Shown here piece after piece: positions 7,701-14,380 of a stretch of DNA of 15,312 nt; position 1 is the stretch's first letter, and the number at the start of each line of letters is the position of its first letter. Source of the stretch: an uncultured Lachnospiraceae bacterium (GTDB lineage: Bacteria; Bacillota; Clostridia; Lachnospirales; Lachnospiraceae). The stretch spans positions 1 through 15,312 of the forward strand of contig CACXEL010000397.1 in assembly GCA_902766655.1 (NCBI GenBank), in the 5' to 3' direction. The notes beneath the pieces are model-generated. The model did not search any database. It saw only the letters and a program-made list of their open reading frames with translations, and was not told the origin of the DNA. The position numbers and the translations under genes are program-made.

Positions 7701-9471
7701 AGATATCGACTCTCTGCGAATCGCAGTAGCCGTCGGTAAGGTTGTAGTCAGTCATCAGGTTGATGATGCCCGTAGCGTAAGTGTCTCTGGACCGGCCGGT
7801 AGAGACCTGCCTCACCGGTACGGAGGAGAAGGTGCCGTCCTCTGCTTCAAAGCCGAAGAGTACGGGATCGGACGGGATGTGGAGGACGCCTTCCTCGTCA
7901 GGGTTGATGGCGCAGTCTGAGAGGAAACGGGAGTAGGTGCCGTCGCCTCTGGCGGAAAGGATGGAATAGTAGGCGTCCGTGATGACGTCTGCCTGGTCTT
8001 CCGTGAGCGGGAGGAGGATTTCATTTTCTGTCAGCTCAGGGGCGGCCAGGTCCATCTCTTCGCCGCCTTCCTTCATCCAGCGTCCGGCGTAAGAGCTGAC
8101 CAGATTGCTGTACTCCTGATTGAAGGAGTAGAGGTCGAGAAGACTCCACATGGATCTGTACTGGGCCTTGTTCCGGGCCGGAAAATAGAGGGATACACAG
8201 GAGCAGTCCTCCAGGTTGGTGGTGGAGGTGACGATACAGTCATCGATGCTGGCGTGGAGTGCGGAAGCGTTCACCGGGTCCAGCACCGCGAAGGCATCCG
8301 CAAGGCTGCCGGCGTCGGCCAGGTCGTAGCTGTAACCTTCCTCGCCGTCGGCGTTCCTGGTGACGCCCATGCCGAGAACGGAAGCGCGGGACTGGGCCAG
8401 GTCCGTAAAGGTCTGGTCATTGAATGTTTTTCCGAGATTGGAGGAAAGGGCGGAGAGGGCCGTGTGGACGCGGCCGAGCCTGGAGAGGTCAGCGCAGGCC
8501 AGCGTCAGGGCAGGATTAAAAGTGTCGGAGCGCCGGTCTTCATAGTAGGCGGCATAGCTGTCGATGATCTGACCGGTGATGACCAGGGGATCAAAGGTCT
8601 CGTTGAAGGCGGAGAGGAATGTGTAATCCCACCCGTCACCGGGCTCGAGTTCTTCGGAGCCAACGTAATACTCTGCGTAATCAGCCCACATATTCATGCA
8701 CTCGAGGTTGCCCATCAGGCAGGCGTCGAAGCCGACAAAGTCAAGCTTCCTGTTCCGGTCAAAGGGGGAATTCTCCATGGCGGACTTCATCTCTCCGAGC
8801 AGGAGGGAGTCGTTCCCGAATAGCTCGTCGCTTCCGTAGCCCCAGACCGGTCCGGCGCCGTGGTCCCAGAAAATGAGGGCGTAATGGTCCGCCGGATAGT
8901 ACTCGCAGGCAAAGTTAAGGAAAGCGGAAAGGGTGTAGGAGGAACCCATGTCCGCATTGCCCTCTGTCTGCGCCACGACCCAGTCTTCGGTACCGCGGGA
9001 TACGTCAATGACGTTGTTGGTCGTGCAGGGGACATTGGTATTCCAGCGCACGGAGCCGCCGGTAAAGAGGATCAGGTTGGTCCGGGTGAAGTCGACCGCC
9101 GCCTTCTGCATCTCCAGGATATCCTTGGAGGCGCTGCCGTAGTGGCTTTCCAGGTTGGAGCCGGTCATATAAATGAGGACCGTGTAGTCCTTATTCTGCG
9201 GAACTAGATCTTCTGCCGTGAGGTGGATTTCCGAATCGCCGGGCTCTGTCTCCTGGGCCTTTTTGGCAAGGATCCTGGTCAGCTCCTCCTCCCCCGAAGT
9301 GTCCTCGCTGCGCGGGACCTGCGTGGCGTAAGTCTGCGGTTCTGACGATTCCTGCGGGGAGAAGGCGGATCCTTCAGCAGGTGTGCTTCCGCCGGCGCCG
9401 CATCCGGTCAGAGAGGCGGCGGCCAGGGAGAGGACAAGGATTACTGCAGTCAATCTTCCTAACTTATTCAT
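4720..9471 (-). CDS. Giant surface lipoprotein: C11 (clostripain-like) cysteine peptidase with two BspA-like LRR modules
   Basis: Predicted cell-surface cysteine endopeptidase with leucine-rich-repeat binding arms. Seen: 1583 residues. The signal peptide has lipobox S-L-T-G-C (Cys24), followed by a Ser/Glu-rich spacer. The C11 peptidase spans ~95-470: YTVLIYMTGSNLE (96-108), catalytic His204 in FWDHGAG, catalytic Cys251 in GFDACLMGNLE. Asp249 matches the S1 Asp that gives Arg/Lys preference in this family. Residues ~475-720 are beta-rich and unassigned. Two LRR_5/BspA-like modules follow (~721-1113 and ~1130-1583), each with repeats such as LPDGLTSLGNMAFGKCRSL. The start at 9471 is chosen because AAGGAG (9478-9483) is six bases upstream and the signal peptide begins there; a longer in-frame start would lie inside the promoter. 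Transcribed alone, convergent to the upstream block. LRRs of this type are known to bind host or bacterial partners; the actual substrate is unknown. Confidence 0.93.
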   Translation of the reverse strand: MNKLGRLTAVILVLSLAAASLTGCGAGGSTPAEGSAFSPQESSEPQTYATQVPRSEDTSGEEELTRILAKKAQETEPGDSEIHLTAEDLVPQNKDYTVLIYMTGSNLESHYGSASKDILEMQKAAVDFTRTNLILFTGGSVRWNTNVPCTTNNVIDVSRGTEDWVVAQTEGNADMGSSYTLSAFLNFACEYYPADHYALIFWDHGAGPVWGYGSDELFGNDSLLLGEMKSAMENSPFDRNRKLDFVGFDACLMGNLECMNMWADYAEYYVGSEELEPGDGWDYTFLSAFNETFDPLVITGQIIDSYAAYYEDRRSDTFNPALTLACADLSRLGRVHTALSALSSNLGKTFNDQTFTDLAQSRASVLGMGVTRNADGEEGYSYDLADAGSLADAFAVLDPVNASALHASIDDCIVTSTTNLEDCSCVSLYFPARNKAQYRSMWSLLDLYSFNQEYSNLVSSYAGRWMKEGGEEMDLAAPELTENEILLPLTEDQADVITDAYYSILSARGDGTYSRFLSDCAINPDEEGVLHIPSDPVLFGFEAEDGTFSSVPVRQVSTGRSRDTYATGIINLMTDYNLTDGYCDSQRVDISFSMPHDGGNATIQNITGVSAGDPNGDRSTISISDYSYLQISYQDGRYPTVSDRGSILPYSDWNSSGTITWSTRMIDSTFRISSRPISQLKGDYICQIVLETATGERQGSDIIALTPERDYTSTIVMTKNGGMSVLLYEDHAEITAYEGSDETIKIPEQVEGLPVTVIARSAFSKLFLFDPSGFIPVKKVILPDTIQSIESEAFFNCLNLTDINLPDGLTSLGNMAFGKCRSLEEIDLPSSLTAIGTGAFMECRSLRRIALPANLTYLGESPFECCYSLSDITVPASCRACIFRDGVLYSSDGKVVIGSAAGSDRTEYTIQEGTERIAYGAFLGNKNIKTVHFPESLTVIGNAAFYGCNGLDVPHFPAALAKIGSYAFSGSHNKSDPWPDTAQVIHIGPNLLSIGTTPFSVFRERIYEVDPANPYYSAVDGCLTTKARDTILDLRNDRRDIITVPDGITVLDIGLLGFASRYYFIDPYEVYIPDTVKIILNPDTYICGSYGLFHCSRDSRAYEWVMSQDDYNWSSVTEPVRGTAETAVEGGTLTFELHDTFAALISYQGEDLPLTVPDTAEGLPVTVIGNGVDSILESGICEITLPDSVRTLNDHALEFNFYFGDVKLSLPASLEVIGNESISYSAEIEDLPDSVSYIGSDVFGRKCFANGFRLPSALDYLSPDAFDSTPYFRENENCSAYSVRDGVLYTADGTTLLLYPDSEAEAVIPENVTGIGEYAFASNTLLTSVSFPGSVRTIGSHAFNYCNSLTEINFSEGLNTIADYAFSYCSALTELSFPASLESIGQGAFLSCEELERVEFAEGLKLIDDRAFSDDPALLHFRLPDSLIRIGRQVFDDEYRGRHPDKIGALYIGAGLEQIGDSAFGTLPADSFEVSPSNRYYKSVDGFLTDASGGIFLICPPGRSGKVTVPDGIQRVEGWSFYDALNVTDIYIPESVTSIGAVLFRSSYYKDGESVENKVTIHCKKDSEAMRWAVDNWVDYKLY

Positions 9472-9512
9472 TTGGCGCTCCTTTTCAGGGGTTTCCGTTT
9501 TCAGGTCGGAAT

Positions 9513-9590
9513 CACAGCATGCAGGCCTTATTCGGGCAGGAGACCGGATGCCCGGGATGCCTGGCATTCTGAGACGGAATGCATGCTGTG
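9513..9590 (-). promoter_or_regulatory. Structured 5' leader of the LRR-peptidase mRNA
   Basis: Within the predicted leader (about 9472-9608) a perfect 10-bp outer stem forms between 9513-9522 and 9581-9590 (CACAGCATGC/GCATGCTGTG). It encloses a 6-bp hairpin (9533-9538 with 9549-9554, CGGGCA/TGCCCG) and a second short hairpin (9564-9569 with 9577-9582) whose last two pairs compete with the outer stem. This resembles a three-way junction about 30 nt before the ribosome binding site. No U tract follows, so it is not a plain attenuator. It matches no riboswitch class I can recognise; chance pairing is possible. Confidence 0.4.
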
Positions 9591-9614
9591 CGAGGGAATC
9601 AGCGACATATAGAA

Positions 9615-9643
9615 AATGTAGCATCCGGCCGGACGCTTGTCAA
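9615..9643 (-). promoter_or_regulatory. Sigma-A-type promoter of the LRR-peptidase gene
   Basis: On the minus strand a perfect TTGACA (9638-9643) is followed by a 17-bp spacer and TACATT (9615-9620, 4 of 6). Transcription would begin near 9608, giving a leader of about 136 nt. The position also rules out the upstream in-frame ATG at 9622-9624, which lies in the spacer. Confidence 0.7.
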
Positions 9644-9728
9644 TCTCACCGCCCAGCCCCGTCTTACCTCCCTTTTTCGGAGATGAACGAAGGCGGATCT
9701 TTGCCGGAAGGCCATCCCGCAGCATACA

Positions 9729-9737
9729 TGGTATACT
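9729..9737 (+). promoter_or_regulatory. Possible extended -10 promoter upstream of the Na/Pi transporter
   Basis: TGG-TATACT fits the extended -10 pattern TGnTATAAT and could start a longer transcript of the plus-strand operon near 9744. No good -35 is visible. It is secondary to the stronger candidate at 9785-9813. Confidence 0.25.
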
Positions 9738-9784
9738 GCACCCCATAATGTCCTAAAAAAGTATATGGATACTCCAAGATTGAC

Positions 9785-9813
9785 TTGACAGAAATCTTCT
9801 TTTTTTATATCGT
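9785..9813 (+). promoter_or_regulatory. Promoter of the Na/Pi transporter-GH32 operon
   Basis: A perfect TTGACA (9785-9790) is followed after 17 bp by TATCGT (9808-9813), or after 15 bp by TATATC (9806-9811), in an AT-rich stretch just before the transporter start. The -10 is imperfect, the -35 exact. The rest of the 9472-9869 gap holds the divergent promoter and leader described separately. Confidence 0.55.
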
Positions 9814-9869
9814 GATACTAACTGAGCTTATATGCAAAGCTTTGTCCATAGTGAAAAGGAGATGTTTTT

Positions 9870-11687
9870 GTGGATGTTTTTTATAAAATAGTATCACTTT
9901 TGGGCGGCCTGTCCATGTTCCTGTATGGCATGCGCATGATGGGTGACGGTCTCAAGCAGTCATCCGGCGGCGCCATGAAGGTGGCACTCGCCAAGGTCAC
10001 CAACAACGCGGTGATCGGCTTCATATTCGGTATGCTGGTCACCTGTATGATCCAAAGCTCTACGGCAACCATTGTTCTCACGGTCGGTCTGGTCGGTGCG
10101 GGTTTCCTCACCTTCCGCCAGTCGGTCGGCATCGTGCTCGGCGCCAACGTCGGTACGGCCATCACCGCCCAGGTCATCAGACTCATGGACCTGAATGCGG
10201 GCAGCACAAGTATTCTCTATTTCTTTAAAGCTGACAACCTCGCTCCGACAGCCCTCTTCATCGGCATGCTCTGTATCATGGCGTCCAAGAAGGACAAGAT
10301 CCAGAAGGCGGGCAACATTCTGGTCGGGTTCGGCATCCTCTTCATGGGACTCATTTTCATGAGCAGCGCCGTTGCTGACATGGGTGACGCGCTTGGTGGT
10401 CTGCTGACCAAGTTCGAGGACAATTACTTCCTCGGCTTCCTGGCCGGCGTCTTCGTCACGGGCATCATTCAGAGCTCCTCGGCCGTGGTCGGTATCCTCC
10501 AGTCCATGGCAAGCTCCGTCGGCGTCCGCTTCTGCGGCGCCTTCGCGGTCATCATAGGCGTCAACATCGGCGACTGCCTGACCACCTTCCTGGTCAGCCG
10601 GATCGGCGCCAAGCCGGTCCAGATCAGGACGGCCCTGGTCCACGTCATCTACAATATTCTGGCGGCTGCCCTTCTGATCGTCGGCATTATTATCCTGCGT
10701 ACGGTCGGCCTCCTGGACAACCTTTGGGAAATGCAGCTCAATTCGGGCGGCGTGGCCAACGTCCACGGCATCTTCCGTATGGTTCCGGCTGTCCTGCTCC
10801 TGCCTTTCTCCGGCATTCTGGCCAGCATTGCTGAAAAGCTCGTTCCCGATACGGAAGAGAGCGAGGAGATGCTCAAGGCCGGTGATGTGCTGAAGGATCT
10901 TGACGAGCGTCTGGTCTCATCTCCGGCGCTGGCCCTGGACCGCTGCAGGCACTTCATTTTCCACATGGCCGGTCTCGCCTACAGCAATTATGAGGCTGCC
11001 ACCCAGCAGATCGTCTCCTACGACGTGAAGCGGGCAAATAAGATCCGTGAGAAGGAGCAGCTCCTGGACCGGATGGCGGACGCCTCCAACAGCTACCTCC
11101 TGTCCCTGTCCGAGCACATCACGCTCAAGGACCACAGTCTGGAGCAGACCGTGCAGATGAGGGCCATGACCCTGCTGGAGCGGATCGGCGACCAGGCCAA
11201 CAACATCGCCATCGCTGCCATGCGCATGGAGGAGATCGATAAGCCCCTTTCAGATGAGGCCAGGACGGACCTTGCCGTCTGCACGGAGGCCATTCGGGAG
11301 ATTTTGGATATCGCCATCGGCGCCTATATGAATGATGATCTCACGCAGGCGCACCGTGTCGAGCCTCTGGAGGAGGTCATCGATGCCCTGATCGGCAATA
11401 TGCAGAACAGACACGTCAACCGTATGACTCAGAACGTCTGTGATGTGGTCAACGCCCTTCAGTTCGAGAACATGCTGTCCGCCTTCGAGCGGATTTCTGA
11501 CCATTGCTCGGACCTGGCCCTCGTCATACTGAGCAAGGCTGATCCAAGCATCATCGGCAACGAGCATGACTACATCCATCGTATACACCACGCGTATGAC
11601 ATAAGTTACAACACAGAATTTCAAAAGTATCACGACCTGTATTTTGGTAAACTGACGACTGCCGGAAACGGCTCGCCACAGGAATAA
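9870..11687 (+). CDS. Na/Pi cotransporter family protein with C-terminal PhoU-like domain (YjbB/NptA type)
   Basis: Predicted inner-membrane sodium:phosphate symporter; related bacterial proteins import or export phosphate. Seen: 605 residues. The first ~325 residues are hydrophobic membrane segments arranged as two inverted Na_Pi_cotrans repeats, each with its signature: QSSTAT (62-67) plus GANVGT (91-96), and QSSSAV (201-206) plus GVNIGD (230-235). Residues ~345-560 are a helical, charged PhoU-like domain (repeated helices such as LLERIGDQANNIAIAAMRME in the cytoplasm), which in this family is thought to regulate the channel part. The start is GTG at 9870 because AAGGAG (9856-9861) is eight bases upstream. 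Its stop is 11 bp before the GH32 start, so the two form an operon. The combination with a sugar hydrolase is unexpected. No pho box is evident. Confidence 0.93.
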   Translation: MDVFYKIVSLLGGLSMFLYGMRMMGDGLKQSSGGAMKVALAKVTNNAVIGFIFGMLVTCMIQSSTATIVLTVGLVGAGFLTFRQSVGIVLGANVGTAITAQVIRLMDLNAGSTSILYFFKADNLAPTALFIGMLCIMASKKDKIQKAGNILVGFGILFMGLIFMSSAVADMGDALGGLLTKFEDNYFLGFLAGVFVTGIIQSSSAVVGILQSMASSVGVRFCGAFAVIIGVNIGDCLTTFLVSRIGAKPVQIRTALVHVIYNILAAALLIVGIIILRTVGLLDNLWEMQLNSGGVANVHGIFRMVPAVLLLPFSGILASIAEKLVPDTEESEEMLKAGDVLKDLDERLVSSPALALDRCRHFIFHMAGLAYSNYEAATQQIVSYDVKRANKIREKEQLLDRMADASNSYLLSLSEHITLKDHSLEQTVQMRAMTLLERIGDQANNIAIAAMRMEEIDKPLSDEARTDLAVCTEAIREILDIAIGAYMNDDLTQAHRVEPLEEVIDALIGNMQNRHVNRMTQNVCDVVNALQFENMLSAFERISDHCSDLALVILSKADPSIIGNEHDYIHRIHHAYDISYNTEFQKYHDLYFGKLTTAGNGSPQE

Positions 11688-11698
11688 AAAGGAGAGAA

Positions 11699-13183
11699 AT
11701 GGATCAGACATTACTGAATCGCGCAATCGAATACGAAAAAGAACATGAGAAGAGCATTTCGCCTGAGGAAAGGCCGCTTTTCCACCTTTCACCCAGGTCG
11801 GGCTGGCTCAATGACCCCAATGGTTTTTCCTTCTATAAGGGTCAGTACCACCTGTTCTACCAGTACAATCCCTACAACACCGTCTGGGGCCCCATGCACT
11901 GGGGACATGCTGTCAGCCATGACCTGCTTCACTGGGAATATCTTCCCTGTGTCATGGCTCCGGACCAGGACTATGACAAGGGCGGCGTCTTCTCTGGAAG
12001 CGCGGTCACACTGGACGACGGACGTCAGCTCCTCATGTACACGGGCGTGACTGACGATATTATCAAGACCAACAATCAGGCCAATCAGGTCCAGTGCGTG
12101 GCTACCGGCGACGGCCTTACCTACACCAAGTATGAAGGCAATCCCGTCATCAGTTACACGGATATCCCCGAAGGCTCCGACCCCTCCGATTTCCGCGACC
12201 CAAAGATTTGGCGGAGGGAAGACGGCTCCTTCCGTGCCATCTGTGCAAACCGCCCCGCGGACGGAAGCGGCCAGATCCTCCTCTACGAGAGCCCGGACGG
12301 CTTCAACTGGAAGTTCAGCAAGATCTTCCTGAGCAATGAAAGCCGCTATGGACTTATGTGGGAATGCCCGGATTTCTTCACGTTGGACGGCAAGGGTGTT
12401 CTCCTGATGAGCCCCATGGACATGCTGCCCGAGGGCTTTGAGTTCCACAACGGCAACGGAAACATCTGCTTCCTCGGCAAGTACGATTATGACGCGGAGA
12501 CCTTTGAGCCGGAAGGCGTCCAGGCCATAGATTCCGGCATCGATTTCTATGCATCCCAGACCATGCTCTCTCCGGACGGCCGGAGGATCATGATTGGCTG
12601 GATGCAGAACCCGGACGGTTCCTCCTACCGCGTTGTGCCGCGCCCCTGGTACGGCCAGATGACTGTTCCGCGTGAGCTCTCCATCAAGGATGGCCGCCTC
12701 ATCCAGCAGCCCATCCGGGAGCTGGAGGCGCTCCGGAAAAATGAAGTCATTTACAGGGATGTCCTGGTGGACAATGAGTGCCGCCTCGAGGGTGTCAAGG
12801 GCAGAACGGTGGACATGACTGTCCGCATCCGCCCGGCCGATCCGGAGCATCCGTATCACAAGTTCATTCTCCGCTTTGCCATGAACGGAGACTACTATAC
12901 GCAGCTCACCTTCCGCTACAAGGAGAATGTGCTGAAGCTGGACCGTAAGTTCTCAGGCAGCCGCCGGGCGGTCATCAACCAGAGAAGGTGTCTGGTGAGA
13001 AAACGGTCCCAGGAGCTCAAGCTCCGGGTCATTCTGGACAGGTTCAGCGTGGAGGTCTTCATCAACGACGGTGACCAGGTCATGACGGCCCTCCTCTACA
13101 CGGAGATGAGCGCCGACAACATGATGTTCTTCTCCGACGGCGCGGCTGTCATCGACGTTGACAAGTACGACCTCATGGACTGA
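11699..13183 (+). CDS. GH32 beta-fructofuranosidase / sucrose-6-phosphate hydrolase, intracellular
   Basis: Predicted retaining fructosidase that hydrolyses sucrose or sucrose-6-phosphate (EC 3.2.1.26), giving fructose and glucose or glucose-6-phosphate; short fructo-oligosaccharides are also possible. Seen: 494 residues, typical length. The nucleophile is in GWLNDPNG (Asp39), followed by FYQYNPYNTVWGPMHWGH (53-70), the transition-state stabiliser in FRDPK (Asp167) and the acid/base in MWECPD (Glu222). A C-terminal beta-sandwich contains VEVFINDG. There is no signal peptide, so it is cytoplasmic. The ATG at 11699 is preceded by a GGAG site inside the 11-bp gap after the transporter. A hairpin terminator ends the operon. 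No PTS or sugar permease is visible, so whether the substrate is phosphorylated cannot be decided from this window. Confidence 0.94.
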   Translation: MDQTLLNRAIEYEKEHEKSISPEERPLFHLSPRSGWLNDPNGFSFYKGQYHLFYQYNPYNTVWGPMHWGHAVSHDLLHWEYLPCVMAPDQDYDKGGVFSGSAVTLDDGRQLLMYTGVTDDIIKTNNQANQVQCVATGDGLTYTKYEGNPVISYTDIPEGSDPSDFRDPKIWRREDGSFRAICANRPADGSGQILLYESPDGFNWKFSKIFLSNESRYGLMWECPDFFTLDGKGVLLMSPMDMLPEGFEFHNGNGNICFLGKYDYDAETFEPEGVQAIDSGIDFYASQTMLSPDGRRIMIGWMQNPDGSSYRVVPRPWYGQMTVPRELSIKDGRLIQQPIRELEALRKNEVIYRDVLVDNECRLEGVKGRTVDMTVRIRPADPEHPYHKFILRFAMNGDYYTQLTFRYKENVLKLDRKFSGSRRAVINQRRCLVRKRSQELKLRVILDRFSVEVFINDGDQVMTALLYTEMSADNMMFFSDGAAVIDVDKYDLMD

Positions 13184-13231
13184 GATTGATCCGGCAGGCG
13201 GAACTGCATGGGAAAAATAGAAAAATGAAAC

Positions 13232-13272
13232 ACGACCCGACGGGAAATGCCCGGCGGGTCGTTGTTCGTTTT
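13232..13272 (+). terminator. Rho-independent terminator of the transporter-GH32 operon
   Basis: ACGACCCG (13232-13239) pairs with CGGGTCGT (13255-13262). After one A/G mismatch the stem continues with CGGG/CCCG (13241-13244 with 13250-13253) around the loop AAATG. A T-rich tail, TGTTCGTTTT, follows. It is strong and GC-rich, and insulates the next operon. Confidence 0.85.
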
Positions 13273-13337
13273 ACAGGCGGAAGATCCGGCTCTCGGCGGG
13301 TCGTACACACTGCTGAGGGCCGGGAACGCGGCGAAGG

Positions 13338-13366
13338 TTGAAATATTCCTCCGCAGGTGATAAAGT
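13338..13366 (+). promoter_or_regulatory. Promoter of the DegV-ROK operon
   Basis: TTGAAA (13338-13343), a 17-bp spacer and TAAAGT (13361-13366) make a reasonable sigma-A promoter (5 of 6 and 4 of 6). It lies ~50 bp before the DegV start and downstream of the terminator. No fatty-acid regulator site (FapR or FabT type) that I can recognise overlaps it. Confidence 0.55.
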
Positions 13367-13416
13367 CATGTTAAGACTAGATTTGCACTTCTTTGAACAG
13401 CGAGGAGCAGGAGACC

Positions 13417-14358
13417 ATGTTTGACATTTTTGTTGATTCCGGGGCAAATATCCCGGCAGTGGAAGTGGAGAAATACGAGATCAACGTCATACCCTTCATC
13501 AACTATATTGACGGACGGCGAATTGAGGGATTTGAGAAAGGTCTGACACCGGAGGAGGAGCGCGCCAAAGGAAAAGAGTATTACGACGCGATTCGAGCCG
13601 GTGCTGAGGTCAGGACCTCCCTGATCAACACGGTCACATTCATCGAGAGCTTTGAGCCGACGCTGAAAGCCGGGAGGGATGTCCTTTATTTCTCGCTCAG
13701 CAAGAATATCAGCGGTACCTTCAACGCGGCCAAGCTGGCTGCCGAGGAGCTCCGCGAGACCTACCCGGACCGGGAAATCTGCCTCGTGGATTCGCTGAAC
13801 GCCTCCCTGGCCCAGGGAATCCTGGCCATCTACGCCAGCGAGATGCGGGACAAGGGGATTCCCCTTGCTGAGATCGCGGATGTCCTGGAGGAGACGGCGC
13901 ACAGCATGAACGGCACTTTCACTGTCGATGACCTCAAGTACCTGGCACGGACAGGGCGGATCTGGAACGCCACTGCCAAAGTCGGCAATCTGCTGAACAT
14001 CAAGCCCATTCTGAAGGGGAACCGGGACGGATACATTGTGCAGTGCGGAATATGCCGCGGCAGGAAGAAGTCACTTAACACCCTGATCGACCACGTGTGC
14101 AACAATATAGTGGAGCCGGAAAAACAGATCATCGGTATCGCGCACGCGGATGCCTACGAGGACTCGCTTTACGTCATGAAAAAAATAACAGAGCGGGTCA
14201 GTGTGAGGCAGTTCATCAACACGTCCTATGACTACTGCACCGGGTCCCACGTGGGGCCGGATACCATCGCCCTTTTCTTCATAGGCTACGACAGAGAACT
14301 TCAGGGCAGGCTGGTGGATGAGAATCTGGCGGTAAAACGCATTTTCAATATGATCTGA
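13417..14358 (+). CDS. DegV family protein (FakB-type fatty-acid-binding subunit)
   Basis: DegV proteins bind a single fatty acid. Characterised members (FakB) present it to the kinase FakA, which makes acyl-phosphate for membrane lipid synthesis. Seen: 313 residues. Family motifs in order are VDSGANIP (6-13), RTSLIN (66-71), SLSKNISGTFNAA (93-105), LVDSLNAS (123-130), LARTGRI (176-182) followed by LLNIKPIL (192-199), and SHVGPD (277-282), equivalent to the conserved H-x-G-P. Cytoplasmic; no signal peptide. The ATG at 13417 is chosen because the protein opens with the expected MFDIFVDSG and two GGAG sites lie just upstream; an in-frame TTG at 13393 lacks a well-placed site. It has its own promoter and is followed 22 bp later by the ROK gene. 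FakA is not in the window, so the lipid role is inferred from the family. Confidence 0.93.
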   Translation: MFDIFVDSGANIPAVEVEKYEINVIPFINYIDGRRIEGFEKGLTPEEERAKGKEYYDAIRAGAEVRTSLINTVTFIESFEPTLKAGRDVLYFSLSKNISGTFNAAKLAAEELRETYPDREICLVDSLNASLAQGILAIYASEMRDKGIPLAEIADVLEETAHSMNGTFTVDDLKYLARTGRIWNATAKVGNLLNIKPILKGNRDGYIVQCGICRGRKKSLNTLIDHVCNNIVEPEKQIIGIAHADAYEDSLYVMKKITERVSVRQFINTSYDYCTGSHVGPDTIALFFIGYDRELQGRLVDENLAVKRIFNMI

Positions 14359-14380
14359 GGATCATGAGAAGGGAGGATTT

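Noticed and set aside
9472..9624. 51-codon N-terminal extension of the LRR peptidase
   Set aside because: It would place the start codon inside the promoter spacer and put the lipoprotein signal peptide internally; the ATG at 9469-9471 has a proper ribosome binding site.
9960..10766. 268-codon minus-strand open frame, extremely Asp/Glu-rich
   Set aside because: Antisense to the Na/Pi transporter; the acidic composition is what reversed GC-rich membrane-protein codons give.
11789..12859. 356-codon minus-strand open frame
   Set aside because: Antisense to GH32, whose catalytic motifs fall in the opposite strand.
13393..13416. Earlier TTG start for DegV
   Set aside because: DegV family proteins begin at the MFDIFVDSG strand, and the ATG at 13417 has closely placed GGAG sites.
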